Positions 1 to 8,716 of a DNA stretch of 64,000 nt are shown one piece after another (position 1 is the stretch's first letter; every line of letters begins with the position of its first letter). The notes beneath the pieces were generated by a model. That model was not told the origin of the DNA and searched no databases. It saw nothing but the letters and a program-made list of their open reading frames with translations. Position numbers and translations under genes: made by a program. The stretch is from the NCBI GenBank assembly GCA_949358305.1, contig OX442314.1:62567369-62631368 (forward strand), given 5' to 3'. Source of the stretch: Strigamia acuminata. Lineage: Eukaryota; Arthropoda; Chilopoda; Geophilomorpha; Linotaeniidae.

Positions 1-1058
1 CATCGCTAGGCGTAGCAGATGCACTCACACTTACAGTTTGAGCCTCGATCTGACAATCTAACTTATACATTCTATTGGTGAGGCGAACCGCGGTTAAAGT
101 TGGTTCCGACGCTTTGTTCCAATAAATGTTCATTCGGCCATCCTTGACGACAGTGGTTAATTCGGACTCGTCGGTTCTGCCCAACGAGATAAGATTTTTG
201 CGAAAGTTCGGGGTAAAGAATACGTTCTTCATTGTAATCCTCTTGGTTCGTCGACCAAAAGTCGCCACGAAGTCCACAGTGCCGACCCCCTCTATGCGAG
301 AACTTCCTTCACCCATTTGGACCGTTGCGCCCACTAAAGGCTTGAAATCGCTTAACCACTCACGCTTAAAAGTGAAGTGGTCCGTGGCTCCACAATCTAT
401 GTACCAGCCCGTGTCTATTGGACCACCGGACACAAGGGAAACTTTTGGACTCTGTCCAGCATTGTCCGCCGAAATCACTTCCGACACCAGCGTGTTGTGT
501 TCAGATTCCTGTGCACTTGCATGGGCCTTCTTGCCCTGTGGTCCACAACCACGTCCGCGCCCCTTTGACGTTCTGGCCGCTTGTGCACCAGTTCCTTGCG
601 CCGTTTGCTTGTTGGCAAATTCCGTTTTCCGTGCTGACGGACAGTCTCGTGAAAAGTGGCCCTCGCCGCCACAGTTGAAGCAGACTCCCTGTTATATTCG
701 CTTAACAGACGTTCTCGAACCTTCGCAGACGTGAACTCGTTATCCTCCCAATGATATAGTGTCTGTTTCATAGTTTCGTAGTCCGCTGACAAAAAGTCTA
801 AATATTGGAAAGCAATTTCCTCTTCCGTTAAAAATGTCAAAATAATTCTGGGTTCGTCCGCTTTGCGGTCAACCCGTGCACAGAACACCATCATCTCCTC
901 CTGGTCCTCGAGTCGCATTTGCAGGAATTCTCGCCGTAAACGCGCTTTGCGCGCCTGCGTCGTGGGCTGGCAGGCCGTCTTTAGGCTTTCCCACACCTCT
1001 TTGGCCGTTTTCTTGCTCACAGCCACTAATAGCTGTCGCTCATTACAGCCCAAGCAGA
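1..1058 (-). pseudogene. gag: Copia-1 gag C-terminal part, zinc knuckle and protease (frameshifted)
   Basis: The gag frame enters from the Copia-2 junction and runs open to about 690, with a copia-type helical capsid segment (motifs RLRREFLQMR and FQYLDFLS). There the conserved frame changes. The zinc knuckle CFNCGGEGHFSRDC, a CCHC RNA-binding motif, lies in another frame, which shows a small indel. That second frame stays open to the window edge and carries the aspartic protease motif WYIDCGATDHF. The catalytic triplet is D-C-G rather than the usual DTG or DSG. The copia protease normally cleaves the Gag-Pol polyprotein inside the virus-like particle. The frameshift implies that this copy is dead. 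Confidence 0.8.
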
Positions 1059-1063
1059 TCGTG
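1059..1063. repeat. Copia-2 target-site duplication, left copy (TCGTG)
   Basis: TCGTG directly precedes the left LTR and recurs at 6466-6470 directly after the right LTR. Five bases is the usual copia target duplication. Confidence 0.9.
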
Positions 1064-1514
1064 TGTCAATCTATAAACCGTAGGTGAGTGCATGTGTGGA
1101 AGCAAAACAGCATCTTTACTTTCTGCAAAGCCATCTAACCATGGAGGCCGCCATCTTTATTGCCAAACAGTAAGTCATCAAGTGATACATGGGTTAGAGG
1201 CTAACTGCCAACCAACTAACAGTAGAACAAATCATCCACACAGTGGTTGATTTGTTCTTTACAAACAAAACATCAACTGAATACAATTCCAGTATTCACA
1301 CTGGATAAAAACCGGGGCAAACTAATAGATAAACTAAAAACCCAAGCAGACGACAGTCTGGATAACACTGTAAAACATGTGTTGATTGAATTTGCAAGAC
1401 AATCAACACTCGACCTCGAGACATAACACAATGCTAAACAGAAACGCGCCATTGCCGCACTAATTCGGAAAGGTGCGACGTATCACACCATATGACGGAT
1501 CCAAAATCCCAACA
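1064..1514 (-). repeat. Copia-2 3' LTR (left)
   Basis: It begins TGTCAATC and ends CCCAACA on the plus strand, so it reads TGTTGGG...TTGACA in element sense. It has the same length and essentially the same sequence as 6015-6465. On the minus strand it carries AATAAA followed directly by GATGGCGGC, a likely polyadenylation signal plus a conserved block. Confidence 0.92.
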
Positions 1515-1594
1515 ATGCCCCCTCTGATCCGCATATGGGCTAACACGGATAACAGAACAACCCGTAACGCTCACGACCCCCTCACTGCACGACA

Positions 1595-4500
1595 TTATCG
1601 TCGCGCCCCGAAAATACTATTGCCAAGGGTCACAAGACGTGGACGTGCCAGCCATTTGGTCAGCAAGTCCGCCACGTTATTCTCTCCCATAACATGTTTG
1701 ATATCACCATTTGTAATCCAATAATCTGCGGTCTGGCATTCCTCCGACCGCATAACGGACGCTCCCTTTCGTAAACGTATTAATCTTTTCCATTCATTTC
1801 TTTTGCCACAATGAACTCCCTCTTCAGTCAACGCTTTGATTTTCTTCATTATCCCTTCCCATTCATTACTTCTCTCAACTTGTGCAACATCCTTATCAGT
1901 ATCAGGCCTTATCATGCAGCACAATGAGAAAGGAGTGCAACATGAACATGTACACAATGCGAATGGGTTTTCAGGCTCGTCCTTTAATGACGTAAACTCG
2001 AACAAGCTCGCATCGTACTCAAAGCCGTTATTTTCGCACCAAGCTAGGATTTCAATCCTGCTCCTTAATCTAGTCTTGTCTGGTGCCACGTACGATGTAC
2101 AAGGTCTTCCTTTATCACGACCTGACTTCCTCGTATACTCAAATCTTTGCCACTCATCAATATTCAGGGGCAACAGCTGTTGTCCCCCAACATCCCCCGG
2201 GCCCCCTCTAATGTTCTTAGTAACCCGTACGGCCTGCTCATACTCTTCTTCATCTTCCGACTGTGTCGGGCTCTCCTCTGCAGGCGCTTCTGCCGTTCTC
2301 GGCCTCAATGTGGGTTTGGGGGTCGTGGGTAATGGCGGTTTCGCCGGTTTTGTCGGTAAGACCCCTCCAATAGGGGCTTCTCTCTCTACCTGTTGAACAG
2401 GTGCTCGCTGCGCAATTTCTTGCGCTACCTGCTGGGCAGGTTCCACTTTGGGTGCCTGTTGCACCATTTCTTTCCCTGCCTGCTTGCCAGGCTCAATTAT
2501 AGGAGCTTGCTGCACAATTTCTTTCACCGGCTCGAGTTTAGCCGCTGGTGGGGGCACTTTAACTGCCCTCGGGGGTGACGGAGGTGGTGTCGCCACCACA
2601 CTCTCCTCGTCCGACTCAAAACCGTCTTGCGCGGTGTATATGAAATCTCCATTCCATTCCGTTCCTACCCCCTCTGATTTCTTAAACACCTCCTCATTAT
2701 AGACTTTATCGTTCCAATATTCTTCCTCAATAATTTTGACGTGTTTTGAACTGACGACACGCCTATTTCTATGGTCCCAGATCCGGTAACCTGTGGTATT
2801 AGTACCATATCCTACAAGGGCCCCAGCCCATGCCCTTTCTTGTAATTTGCCTTGTCTAACTTGGGCCGGGATGTGTACATAGGTCTTCGAGCCTATGCAA
2901 CGCAAGTGTCTCACGGACAGCTTCTTGCCCCAAAACACATTATACGGGGCTTTGGAATTTAACTTGGGATGGGGGAACCTATTTTTCAGGTACACTATAG
3001 TGCAGACTAATTCCGCCCATAAATAACTCGGAAACTCATTTTCCAGCATCATTGCTCGTGCACCTTCTAGTATCGTTCGGTTGGCTCTTTCAGCCACCGA
3101 ATTGGACTCTGGGGAATAGGGATTGGTTCTTTCGCATTTGATGCCTTCCTTCTGGGCATATATGTCCCACGCCTTTGACGTGAATTCCCCTCCGTTGTCC
3201 GTTCGTATGCGCTTAACTTTCCGTGATGTCATTCTCTCGATTTCCCGCTGCCAGGGCTCAAAATGTGCTAATACATCGCCCTTTCTTTTCATTATTCGAA
3301 TCCACATATAACGTGAATAGTCGTCAATAATAATTAAATAGTAGCGGCCCCCGCCTAACGAGTTCACCTGCGAGGAGCCCCAAACATCCATGTGGACTAG
3401 CTCTAAAGGTCCACTTGTGGAAATCTCCCCTATCGGGGTGAAGCTAGCTCTAGTGAGCTTTCCCCTAATACAGTGCTCACACTTGCCCATATCTTTATTG
3501 GCTAGCTTAACTCCACATATGTCGGTGGATCTCGACATTGACACGATCCCATTCGTGTTCAAATGGCCGAATCTCCCATGCCAAAACTCCATGTCTAATG
3601 GCTTGTCGTTGTAGACTCGTTGTCCAGCCATTTCTTGCTGTTGTCGACCACCGTTCCCATTGCTAACATTGTTAACCAACAACCCCCTCTCACTCAAACT
3701 CTTTTTGTTTGCGCCAGACTGCAAAACGTCGCAATAATTGCGCAAATCGCCATTTTCGTTATTATTAACGCTGGTTTCGGGTTTGGTTAATTCGCTCTTA
3801 TGACTACTATGGGTTAGTAACTGTACATTTCCACCAGTGCTCTGGTTATCTGCCGCAAGCGCATCCTGTTGCGCAGGAATTGCACTTGCGTTCACATTTG
3901 GTAAAATCACTCTACAATTAGTTTTATACATTCTGTCGCTTTGCCGCGTTGCTCGTAAAATCGGCTGCGTAATCCTGTTTTTGAAGGAGACCAACTTTCC
4001 TTCAGCAATGCGGGTTACATACCCGGCCTCATCAATTCTGCCTAGACTCATTAAATTCCTCACAAAATTCGGGGCATAATATACATTCTTCAATGTAACA
4101 AACCCGCCAGGCACTTTTTCACCTGAATCTAATCTTAAGTCCCCCACTCCTGCTATTTTAGAGGACCCTTCCCCTAAATGAACGTTAATGTTCGTTAAAG
4201 GCCTATAATTGATGAGCCCATCTTTGCTGAAAGTAAAGTGATCCGTCGCCCCGGTATCAACATACCAGGCGGGATCGGGCGCTCCGCTCGTCACGTATGA
4301 GCGTAATGGCAAATTATTTTGCCTTTGACTTTCGTCCATCGACACGTAGAATAATTTGGGACTGTCTCCCACGTTGCAATTCAATGTTTCCTCTTGTCTA
4401 ATCATTAGAGCAACGTGTGCAGATGGCTCCTGTGCGCAGGACGCACCCAAACCACGGTCAACATCTTTTTCATCACTTGAACTGTCCATTTCTGATGATG

Positions 4501-4816
4501 ATATGTCCATAGGCTCCTGGACACGTGGTGGGTGCAGCCTGTCCCACTCTCTTAATAGTTCAACCCGGATCTTTTCGGGAATAAAATCTTCGACTGGCCA
4601 CGACTCAATTCCTTCTTTACATTCCTCGAACTCCGGTCCGAGGAAGTCCATATACTGGAAAGCCACATCAATGTCGTGCAATCCCAGCCCCTCTGCATTA
4701 ATTTCGATTGCTTTCTGGTCGACTCGATCCAGAAATGAGTACATCGACTCATTATCGTTGCGTTTGAGGTCTAAAAACTCTCGCCTCAGTCTAGCTCTGT
4801 CAAATCTATCCGCCAT
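1595..4816 (-). CDS. Copia-2 polyprotein: truncated gag, protease, integrase, MBD-like segment; RT deleted
   Basis: The frame starts at ATG 4816 (MADRFD) and has 1073 codons. The same frame is open further upstream, but this ATG follows the leader and matches the position of the Copia-1 start. In order: a shortened gag (RARLRREFLDL onward, no CCHC knuckle), protease WYVDTGATDHF (catalytic Asp about residue 187), an HHCC pre-integrase zinc region (WHGRFGHL...CEHCIRGK), and an integrase core with D477 (HMDVW), RTDNGGE and the glutamate of SVAERANR. A Pro-rich linker is followed by an MBD-like segment at about residues 884-943. At about residue 1003 the frame jumps from the beginning of the RT region (NEWEGIMKK) straight into the C-terminal end of RNase H (NVADLLTKWLARPR). 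RT and most of RNase H are missing without breaking the frame. Confidence 0.88.
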   Translation of the reverse strand: MADRFDRARLRREFLDLKRNDNESMYSFLDRVDQKAIEINAEGLGLHDIDVAFQYMDFLGPEFEECKEGIESWPVEDFIPEKIRVELLREWDRLHPPRVQEPMDISSSEMDSSSDEKDVDRGLGASCAQEPSAHVALMIRQEETLNCNVGDSPKLFYVSMDESQRQNNLPLRSYVTSGAPDPAWYVDTGATDHFTFSKDGLINYRPLTNINVHLGEGSSKIAGVGDLRLDSGEKVPGGFVTLKNVYYAPNFVRNLMSLGRIDEAGYVTRIAEGKLVSFKNRITQPILRATRQSDRMYKTNCRVILPNVNASAIPAQQDALAADNQSTGGNVQLLTHSSHKSELTKPETSVNNNENGDLRNYCDVLQSGANKKSLSERGLLVNNVSNGNGGRQQQEMAGQRVYNDKPLDMEFWHGRFGHLNTNGIVSMSRSTDICGVKLANKDMGKCEHCIRGKLTRASFTPIGEISTSGPLELVHMDVWGSSQVNSLGGGRYYLIIIDDYSRYMWIRIMKRKGDVLAHFEPWQREIERMTSRKVKRIRTDNGGEFTSKAWDIYAQKEGIKCERTNPYSPESNSVAERANRTILEGARAMMLENEFPSYLWAELVCTIVYLKNRFPHPKLNSKAPYNVFWGKKLSVRHLRCIGSKTYVHIPAQVRQGKLQERAWAGALVGYGTNTTGYRIWDHRNRRVVSSKHVKIIEEEYWNDKVYNEEVFKKSEGVGTEWNGDFIYTAQDGFESDEESVVATPPPSPPRAVKVPPPAAKLEPVKEIVQQAPIIEPGKQAGKEMVQQAPKVEPAQQVAQEIAQRAPVQQVEREAPIGGVLPTKPAKPPLPTTPKPTLRPRTAEAPAEESPTQSEDEEEYEQAVRVTKNIRGGPGDVGGQQLLPLNIDEWQRFEYTRKSGRDKGRPCTSYVAPDKTRLRSRIEILAWCENNGFEYDASLFEFTSLKDEPENPFALCTCSCCTPFSLCCMIRPDTDKDVAQVERSNEWEGIMKKIKALTEEGVHCGKRNEWKRLIRLRKGASVMRSEECQTADYWITNGDIKHVMGENNVADLLTKWLARPRLVTLGNSIFGARR
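1985..2170 (-). other. MBD-like (methyl-CpG-binding) segment within the Copia-2 polyprotein
   Basis: Roughly residues 884-943 have a W, an RKSG-x3-G core, a Y-V-A-P turn, LRSRIEI and a closing F-E-F, in the order and spacing typical of MBD domains (W...RKSG..xG...YYxSP.GK..RS..E......F.F). MBDs bind methylated CpG. The match is by eye. The Arg and Asp residues that read methyl-CpG are not all obvious, so binding is uncertain. Confidence 0.55.
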
Positions 4817-4950
4817 TTTGCAACTAAATTGCACTGATTCGTAGCACAAACACACACAAATCACTAAATAAACACTTTGGCAAATCACACCAACACACAA
4901 TTTTCCCCAACCAAAATGAAGGAGAAACAATAACAATCCACCCGGGACTA

Positions 4951-4967
4951 ATCTCACTAAGTGAGAT
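4951..4967 (-). promoter_or_regulatory. Leader hairpin/palindrome, Copia-2
   Basis: ATCTCACTAAGTGAGAT is a perfect inverted repeat 135 bp upstream of the gag start and next to a CCCGGG palindrome. The aligned Copia-1 site (6819-6835) differs but keeps most of the pairing. The place and shape suggest an RNA dimerisation or packaging element (inference). Confidence 0.5.
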
Positions 4968-5178
4968 GAAAAACTCCGACACAGTATTTCCCAAGTTCCG
5001 ACCGGTGCACCTGGGCCCGCGGGACACTTGGTGGCCAGAAATAGCCTGTGTGGAAATAGGATTCCGCTACGCGACTGCGTAAAGGGCGGAAAACAGTCTA
5101 AATGACCCCAAAACAAAACCTTAAATTCTATACAAAGGTAATTTCGACCCAAATAAATTATCAAACACAATAATCGAT

Positions 5179-5206
5179 GTGAAGATGACTTCTATGTTGT
5201 CTTCAC
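5179..5206 (-). promoter_or_regulatory. Second conserved leader hairpin, Copia-2
   Basis: The 28-base block opens GTGAAGATGAC and closes GTTGTCTTCAC, giving a 7-bp end stem (GTGAAGA/TCTTCAC) extended inward with mismatches. The same arms occur at 7043-7070 in Copia-1 with a slightly different loop. Confidence 0.45.
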
Positions 5207-5994
5207 TGCTGAAATCCGTTGTCTTTCACTCGTGCACCTGGCACGAGGCTTAACCGGTCCCTCCGATGCGCGAATACACTTCACGTGCAAATTCGCGATG
5301 CGTTTCGGCTCGTCGCACGAAACGCGTCCAAAACGTGACAATGTCGATCCTAATCGACTCGTACGACTTCTCTTCGTGTTGTACGAACGTTGGACGTTCG
5401 TATCCAGCTCGGAATAGGCGAGCGACGTCTCCAATACGTTGCGGAAATCTGTCTCGATCGCCGCCGACGAAAAACGCTTCGTTTTCGCCCAAAAACTGTC
5501 CAAATCGACTTGAAACCACTTCCAATCGATTCCTGGGGTCTGGTTCTGGTCCCACGTCGTCAATTCCAACGTCGGGATCCACTCGTTGGCTCGAAAACAA
5601 CTCGAGTACGGCCTCAAACACTCGTCGCACTGGGCGCCGCCATTTTGGAATGACGCGTCATCATGCGAATCAAAATGAGAAAAATGGCTTATAAAACGCC
5701 GAAATAATTTCGAAAAATACTTCTCAGTGTTCCTGCAGTCTATACAACTGCTTCTACGATGATTTCGATCCGTTTCGGCACCGAAATCGTCAAAATCCGT
5801 CTTTGCTGCTTCGGGTCGCAATTCGTCGACTTCGCTGCTTTACGAAGCACGCGAAACTCGCTCGTCTGGTCGGAATGTCGTCGCTCTCGTGCTGCCCGCC
5901 GCTCCGGTACCGCTCGTCGACGCGCACAAGACGTTCCTGGCCAGAATTTCGTCGCGAATCCGAAAATCAACGTTTAAACAACGTTGCACTCACC

Positions 5995-6013
5995 AAACCA
6001 TCCTCTGCTACCA
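5995..6013 (-). promoter_or_regulatory. Copia-2 primer binding site, initiator tRNA-Met
   Basis: The plus strand reads AAACCATCCTCTGCTACCA, identical to the 3' end (with CCA) of eukaryotic initiator tRNA-Met. The minus-strand RNA is therefore complementary to that tRNA, one base from the LTR end. Confidence 0.9.
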
Positions 6014-6014
6014 A

Positions 6015-6465
6015 TGTCAATCTATAAACCGTAGGTGAGTGCATGTGTGGAAGCAAAACAGCATCTTTACTTTCTGCAAAGCCATCTAACCATGGAGGCC
6101 GCCATCTTTATTGCCAAACAGTAAGTCATCAAGTGATACATGGGTTAGAGGCTAACTGCCAACCAACTAACAGTAGAACAAATCATCCACACAGTGGTTG
6201 ATTTGTTCTTTACAAACAAAACATCAACTGAATACAATTCCAGTATTCACACTGGATAAAAACCGGGGCAAACTAATAGATAAACTAAAAACCCAAGCAG
6301 ACGACAGTCTGGATAACACTGTAAAACATGTGTTGATTGAATTTGCAAGACAATCAACACTCGACCTCGAGACATAACACAATGCTAAACAGAAACGCGC
6401 CATTGCCGCACTAATTCGGAAAGGTGCGACGTATCACACCATATGACGGATCCAAAATCCCAACA
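6015..6465 (-). repeat. Copia-2 5' LTR (right)
   Basis: A 451-bp partner of 1064-1514 with TGTCAATC and CCCAACA boundaries. It is followed by the TCGTG duplication at 6466-6470 and then by Copia-1 gag. The near identity of the two LTRs indicates a recent insertion. Confidence 0.92.
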
Positions 6466-6470
6466 TCGTG

Positions 6471-6688
6471 GACCTCGCCCTCGACTCTCTCGCGTTGAAG
6501 TCACGGATTTCCTTCGCAGGCGACCCGGCAGGAGGTACAGTCTCCGTGCCTGTCACGTGCCCCCAAACTCCGGCCTGTTCTAATATCAGTTCCATATATT
6601 CTTTCCATGTGTCGTAATTTGTGCCGTCCAGGGGCTTAATGTCATGCCCAAACAGTTTTGCCGTGTTATCCTTCCATTCGGACGCCAT
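6471..6688 (-). pseudogene. gag: Copia-1 gag N-terminal part, cut off by the Copia-2 insertion
   Basis: It starts at ATG 6688 (MASEWKDNTAKLFGHD) in the typical copia gag style, with the LDGTNYDTWKEYME segment that begins the capsid domain. The frame runs to the TCGTG site at 6466-6470 and continues in phase at 1063 on the other side of Copia-2. The remaining few residues before the stop come from the LTR and are not original. Confidence 0.85.
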
Positions 6689-6818
6689 TGCACTTTGCAA
6701 TTTGAAAACACTGCACAAATTGTGTTTCTAAACACAACACACCGTAGCACTAAACACAATCACCAATAAACAGTTTTCCCCCAAAAGTGAAGGAGAAAAT
6801 GCAGTACTACCCGGGGGA

Positions 6819-6835
6819 ATCTCTATAAGAGAGAT
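6819..6835 (-). promoter_or_regulatory. Leader hairpin, Copia-1 counterpart
   Basis: ATCTCTATAAGAGAGAT aligns base for base with 4951-4967. The sixth pair is T-A here and A-T in Copia-2, a compensatory change. One neighbouring pair is lost. Confidence 0.5.
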
Positions 6836-7042
6836 TGATACCCAAGTCTGGTCGCCCTGATAGCTTCCGACCGCCAACCTGGTGGCGCGGGACGGCTACC
6901 TTGTACCACGGACAAGCCCAGACTGGAATGAGACTGTACGTGGGCGACTGCCCGAAGAGTACAGAATAATCTAAGTGACCCGACACAAAACCCTAAATCT
7001 AATAACAAGCTTATTTCGACCCCGTATACAATAATTAGCGAT

Positions 7043-7070
7043 GTGAAGATGACTTCAAAGTTGTCTTCAC
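7043..7070 (-). promoter_or_regulatory. Second leader hairpin, Copia-1 counterpart
   Basis: It has the same arms as 5179-5206 (GTGAAGATGAC...GTTGTCTTCAC), with changes confined to the loop region. Confidence 0.45.
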
Positions 7071-7920
7071 TGGTGAGATGCGATCCCACGTTGCCGTTAC
7101 GTCGAAAAATGCACGGACATGGGCTGACGTGCCTTTCATGCTGGCTCATCCGCCCAGACGTGAGAATTCTTGTTGAAAACGGTTCCACAAACGTCTGTGG
7201 CTTCACAGGTGTGTTCCCGACACAACTCTGTGGCTCTTCAATGTTGAAATGAGCGTGTATGCACTCCTTGTGCAAAAACACGTCTTCTCCGTCGGTCACA
7301 TTTGTCAAATGTGACTTCGCCGTCGAAAATCGATGTTGCGACGATAATTCGCAATCAAATCCCGCGAAAAACGATCGTCGTCGTTGTCCAGCGATGCCAA
7401 ACGATCCCACGATGTTTATTCCACCGTCGGAGAACGTTTCTCGTACAAAACAGCTCGAATCCGCTGTTAATCGCTGGTCCCCGTGGGCGCCGCCATCTTG
7501 GATAGTGACGTCATCACTGAAAATTGCGTGGCTCGATTCTCGAAAAATAAGGCTTATAATTCCGCCAAATAACTGCTCAAATAAACGATAATTGTTCTCA
7601 CGGCCTGTGTGGTCTATCCAACGCTGATTCCGATCAATTCCAGTCGAATTCCGCCTCGATTTCGTGCCCGGCGCTTCGTCGTCTTGTCCGCAGCGATTCT
7701 CATCGAATTCTCTGCCGAATCCCGTCTCGTAGCCGTAATCGCGATTGTCGCGGGTGCGTATACGATTCGCGAAGCTTCTCTGCTTGGCTCGGACGGCGAA
7801 AAGCGTCTGCTTCGGCGGCGCCTCGTCGCTCTCGACCCGCACGAACCCCGGACCTCCGAAAATGCACGAAAACGCTTGGCAACGTTTTTCAAACGTTGTC
7901 AACACTCACCACAACCGAGG

Positions 7921-7938
7921 AACCATCCTCTACTACCA
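7921..7938 (-). promoter_or_regulatory. Copia-1 primer binding site, initiator tRNA-Met (one mismatch)
   Basis: The plus strand AACCATCCTCTACTACCA matches the initiator tRNA-Met 3' end except A for G in the middle. It lies one base from the LTR. Confidence 0.85.
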
Positions 7939-7939
7939 A

Positions 7940-8467
7940 TGTTGAGTTCCAATCGCAGTTGGGTGAGTGTTGATAAAGCAGGAGACATGATTTGCACTTT
8001 AGCAAACAAACCATAAAAAGATGGCTGCCACTTTATTAGCAGTTGACAGACAGAGTGTCTTCACTCATAAAAAGTACAGAACGAATCTCCTACCGGGAGA
8101 ATAAATCCCATGTGGGTTACAGAACGAATCCCTTAGGATTCCAAAGCATAAGTTATATAATAACTAAAGAACAAATCCCACAGGGACAAATAAGGCGCAG
8201 TATTTGGGCCAGCACCGCAAAACCGCAGATGCTCGATACAATAACGAACCGCTACCGTACGCAACGCAACATACCGCCAACGATGGTCCGCTTTGACACA
8301 ACGACATGCTAAACATACTGGATATCATCGTGCACATGTAAACTCAAAGGCCAGTATGTAGAAGCACTGAACCGCAGATCAAACATCGCTTCTAGCGCGT
8401 TAAAACTGAAACACGCGCCATAAGTAAATCCGTTATAGGCGATCACCAAGGAAAACATTTCCCAACA
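7940..8467 (-). repeat. Copia-1 5' LTR
   Basis: It begins TGTTGAGT and ends CCCAACA on the plus strand, 528 bp. It starts beside the primer site and ends where the transporter pseudogene begins. It shares TGTTGGG and an AATAAAGTGGC block (minus strand) with the other copia LTRs here. Its partner LTR is outside the window. Confidence 0.8.
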
Positions 8468-8716
8468 ATTTCTGCCATGTAAACTGGAGTGTTGAGTCAC
8501 GCGACACCGGTGCAAATACCAGTTATCTAACGGCCGAAGTAAAGTAAACCGATGGACTCGGCGTAGATTATGCACAACCAACCCACCACGTTTGGAATTG
8601 CCATGTAAATTAAGGCTGTCTTACGGCCGAGGAAATCCACGATGGAACCGGCGATTAAACCGCCGCACAAAGCGCCGTCGTTGGCTAGGGCATCTTGCGC
8701 TGGGGAGATTCTATGT
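8468..8716 (-). pseudogene. Sugar/trehalose transporter-like (MFS, SLC2 family) exon fragment
   Basis: The minus strand translates to a sugar-transporter segment: GGLIAGSIVDFLGRK, which is a TM2 region plus the cytoplasmic D-x-GRK signature, then a hydrophobic stretch (YMAIPNVVGWLCIIYAES), then FGR and ITGICTGVA, then TPVYMAEI. That is the order of TM2 to TM4 in the family. Two in-frame stops (after FGR and after GVA) show decay. The 3' side is cut exactly by the Copia-1 LTR. Insect facilitated trehalose transporters are the closest type I recognise, but glucose-type members look similar. Confidence 0.7.

Larger units (their letters stand above)
4817..5994 (-). other. Copia-2 5' leader with hairpins and an open leader frame
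   Basis: About 1.18 kb lie between the primer site and the gag ATG. It is homologous to the Copia-1 leader (6689-7920). It contains the hairpins at 4951-4967 and 5179-5206 and a 209-codon open frame at 5192-5821 whose product shares patches with the Copia-1 leader frame (for example a GGA-x3-D motif followed by SSCF). Whether the leader frame is translated cannot be told. Confidence 0.6.
1064..6465 (-). mobile_element. Copia-2: nested, RT-deleted copia element, structurally complete ends
   Basis: Two 451-bp LTRs in the same orientation, TG...CA ends, a 5-bp duplication, a purine tract (AGAGGGGG on the minus strand) beside the left LTR, and an exact initiator tRNA-Met primer site beside the right LTR define a full insertion on the minus strand. 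The single internal ORF has gag, protease and integrase but no reverse transcriptase. It lies in the gag gene of a related element. Confidence 0.92.
6689..7920 (-). other. Copia-1 5' leader with a 360-codon open frame
   Basis: The stretch between the primer site and gag contains an open frame at 6823-7905. Its middle resembles the Copia-2 leader frame (a CID motif, GGA with DxxL, then SSCF). Conserved hairpins lie at 6819-6835 and 7043-7070. No known domain is recognised. It could be a leader peptide gene or only conserved RNA sequence that happens to be open. Confidence 0.5.
1..8467 (-). mobile_element. Copia-1: Ty1/copia LTR retrotransposon, left end outside window, split by Copia-2
   Basis: Read on the minus strand the order is 5' LTR (7940-8467), initiator-tRNA primer binding site, long leader, gag start (6471-6688), the nested Copia-2 insertion, then the rest of gag and the protease (1-1058). 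Integrase and RT would lie left of base 1. Gag and protease motifs are of Ty1/copia type. The element ends directly against a transporter pseudogene at 8468. The gag frameshift and the insertion make this copy inactive. Confidence 0.85.

Noticed and set aside
1836-4844. Plus-strand ORFs of 60-186 codons opposite the Copia-2 polyprotein
   Set aside because: They are antisense shadows of a 1073-codon frame with clear domains.
5232-5821. Plus-strand ORFs in the Copia-2 leader as host genes
   Set aside because: The element is on the minus strand, the sequence is a leader, and the plus frames show no homology.
5995-7938. tRNA genes at the two initiator tRNA-Met matches
   Set aside because: Only the last 18-19 bases match, with CCA, and they sit one base from LTR ends; they are primer binding sites.
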